Below, one piece after another: positions 63,137-64,000 of a DNA stretch of 64,000 nt. The DNA comes from Pseudomonas baetica (lineage in GTDB: Bacteria; Pseudomonadota; Gammaproteobacteria; Pseudomonadales; Pseudomonadaceae). The DNA lies in assembly GCF_002813455.1 (NCBI RefSeq), contig NZ_PHHE01000001.1, positions 3,100,001 through 3,164,000 of the forward strand. Reading direction: 5' to 3'. The notes beneath the pieces were generated by a model. That model was not told where the DNA came from. It saw only the letters and a list, made by a program, of their open reading frames with translations, and searched no databases. The stretch's first letter is position 1. Each line of letters opens with the position of its first letter. The position numbers and the translations under genes were made by a program.

Positions 63137-64000
63137 TTACAACCGCTCGCTCAAACTAATCAGCAAGTCTTTCAACGCCTTACGCTCATCGACACTGCCA
63201 CCGATGTTGATTTGCGTCACCAGCCGCTCGATCTGAACCTGCGGGCCAGACGCGTCGGGCAGGTTCAGGTGCTCCGGCAGAATTTCGTCGCCGGTGCTCA
63301 CCAGCAAGGCAAAGTGAATGACGTTTTCCAGCTCACGGGTGTTGCCCGGCCAGCTGTGTTGCTCCAACAGATGCTGCGCCGCCTCACTGATCAGCGGCAC
63401 CGGCAGGTCCAGACGCTGGCTGTAGATGCCGAGGAAATACTCGGCCAGCGACAGGATGTCGCCGATTCGCGCGCGCAGCGCCGGCAACTCCAGTTGCCCT
63501 TCGCTGAGGTAATGGTAGAGCCGCTCGTGGAATTTCCCGGCGTCCACCGCTTGCGCCAGATCGATGCTGGTCGCTGCCACCAGCCGCACATCCACCGGGC
63601 TCGGCTGAGGCGCACCGACGCGGGTGACTTCGTGGTTTTCCAGCGCCGCGAGCAATTTGATCTGGATCGGCAGCGGCAGGTCGCCGATTTCATCAAGGTA
63701 TAAGGTGCCGCCATTGGCCGAACCGAACCAGCCCGCACGACTGCTGGCCGAACCGCTGTAACTGCCAGCGGCATAACCGAACAGCTCGGCATCGGCGTAG
63801 GTCGGGCTGATCGCCCCGCAATTGACTGAAACAAACAGGCCGCTGCGGTCACTGGCGCGATGGATGTGGCGGGCGAGCAACTCCTTACCGGTGCCGGTCT
63901 CACCACGGATCAATACCGAGACCGATCGTGGCGCCAGCTGCTCAAGTTCCTCACGCAACTGACGCGAGCGCGGGTCGACGAACACCAGCGCTTTGGCGCG
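63137..64000 (-). CDS. SfnR-like sigma54-interacting activator (N-terminus outside the window)
   Basis: The visible part is an AAA+ sigma54-activator domain: Walker A GETGTGKE, Walker B GTLYLDEIGDLP, Arg-finger region ALRARIGDILSLAEYF, and the sensor II block WPGNTRELENVIHFALLVST. The sigma54-contacting GAFTGA loop reads GSYSGS (63749–63766). After ILPEHLNLPDASGP only about 35 residues remain and no helix-turn-helix is seen. The neighbourhood suggests SfnR, activator of sulfone-use genes. The frame continues past 64000. Confidence 0.82.
   Translation of the reverse strand, partial: RAKALVFVDPRSRQLREELEQLAPRSVSVLIRGETGTGKELLARHIHRASDRSGLFVSVNCGAISPTYADAELFGYAAGSYSGSASSRAGWFGSANGGTLYLDEIGDLPLPIQIKLLAALENHEVTRVGAPQPSPVDVRLVAATSIDLAQAVDAGKFHERLYHYLSEGQLELPALRARIGDILSLAEYFLGIYSQRLDLPVPLISEAAQHLLEQHSWPGNTRELENVIHFALLVSTGDEILPEHLNLPDASGPQVQIERLVTQINIGGSVDERKALKDLLISLSERL

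Overview
The window is a chromosomal segment of a Pseudomonas of the fluorescens group. The gene order pckA–hslO–PAP2–hslR–rimB–rimK–amgS/amgR–tex–thioesterase–gshA is the familiar Pseudomonas one, codon use is GC-rich, and the intergenic regions carry many REP pairs typical of this group. No tRNA, rRNA, CRISPR array or replication origin was seen.

Layout. 1–2.5 kb: the end of fdhD and a YdeP-type molybdopterin oxidoreductase. 2.58–3.76 kb: an IS110-family element inserted exactly inside a REP. Its non-coding end folds into two loops; one carries 7-nt guides matching the two halves of the interrupted REP, so it is a strong bridge-RNA candidate. 4–9.2 kb: a glycine-zipper protein, a thioesterase, a 3-hydroxyacyl-CoA dehydrogenase, a RecQ-type helicase and a small exported protein. 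9.4–16.9 kb: an accessory island holding two paralogous small proteins around a predicted hydrolase, a structured RNA leader, an orphan YhfG-like protein, a HipBA pair with repeated operator-like sites, and an AT-rich RloC/PrrC-type ATPase gene broken by one in-frame TAA.

16.9–30 kb: conserved core genes for gluconeogenesis (pckA), stress chaperones (hslO, hslR), ribosome modification (rimB, rimK), envelope stress sensing (amgRS), transcription (tex) and glutathione (gshA).

30–64 kb: mostly sulfur acquisition: tauABCD, epsC facing dcyD, a cystine ABC transporter, two SfnB-type flavoproteins plus an LLM monooxygenase, metQNI, a second polar amino-acid ABC transporter, a second metQ, and an incomplete SfnR-like sigma54 activator at the right edge. 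The tau and sfn operons share an AT-rich upstream motif, suggesting joint sulfur-starvation control. Interspersed are betT with a BetI-like palindrome, an aldo-keto reductase, a decayed LLM monooxygenase, a methyltransferase, a TriABC-like efflux operon and an OLD/RecF-like ATPase. All functions are read from sequence and family knowledge; no database search was run.
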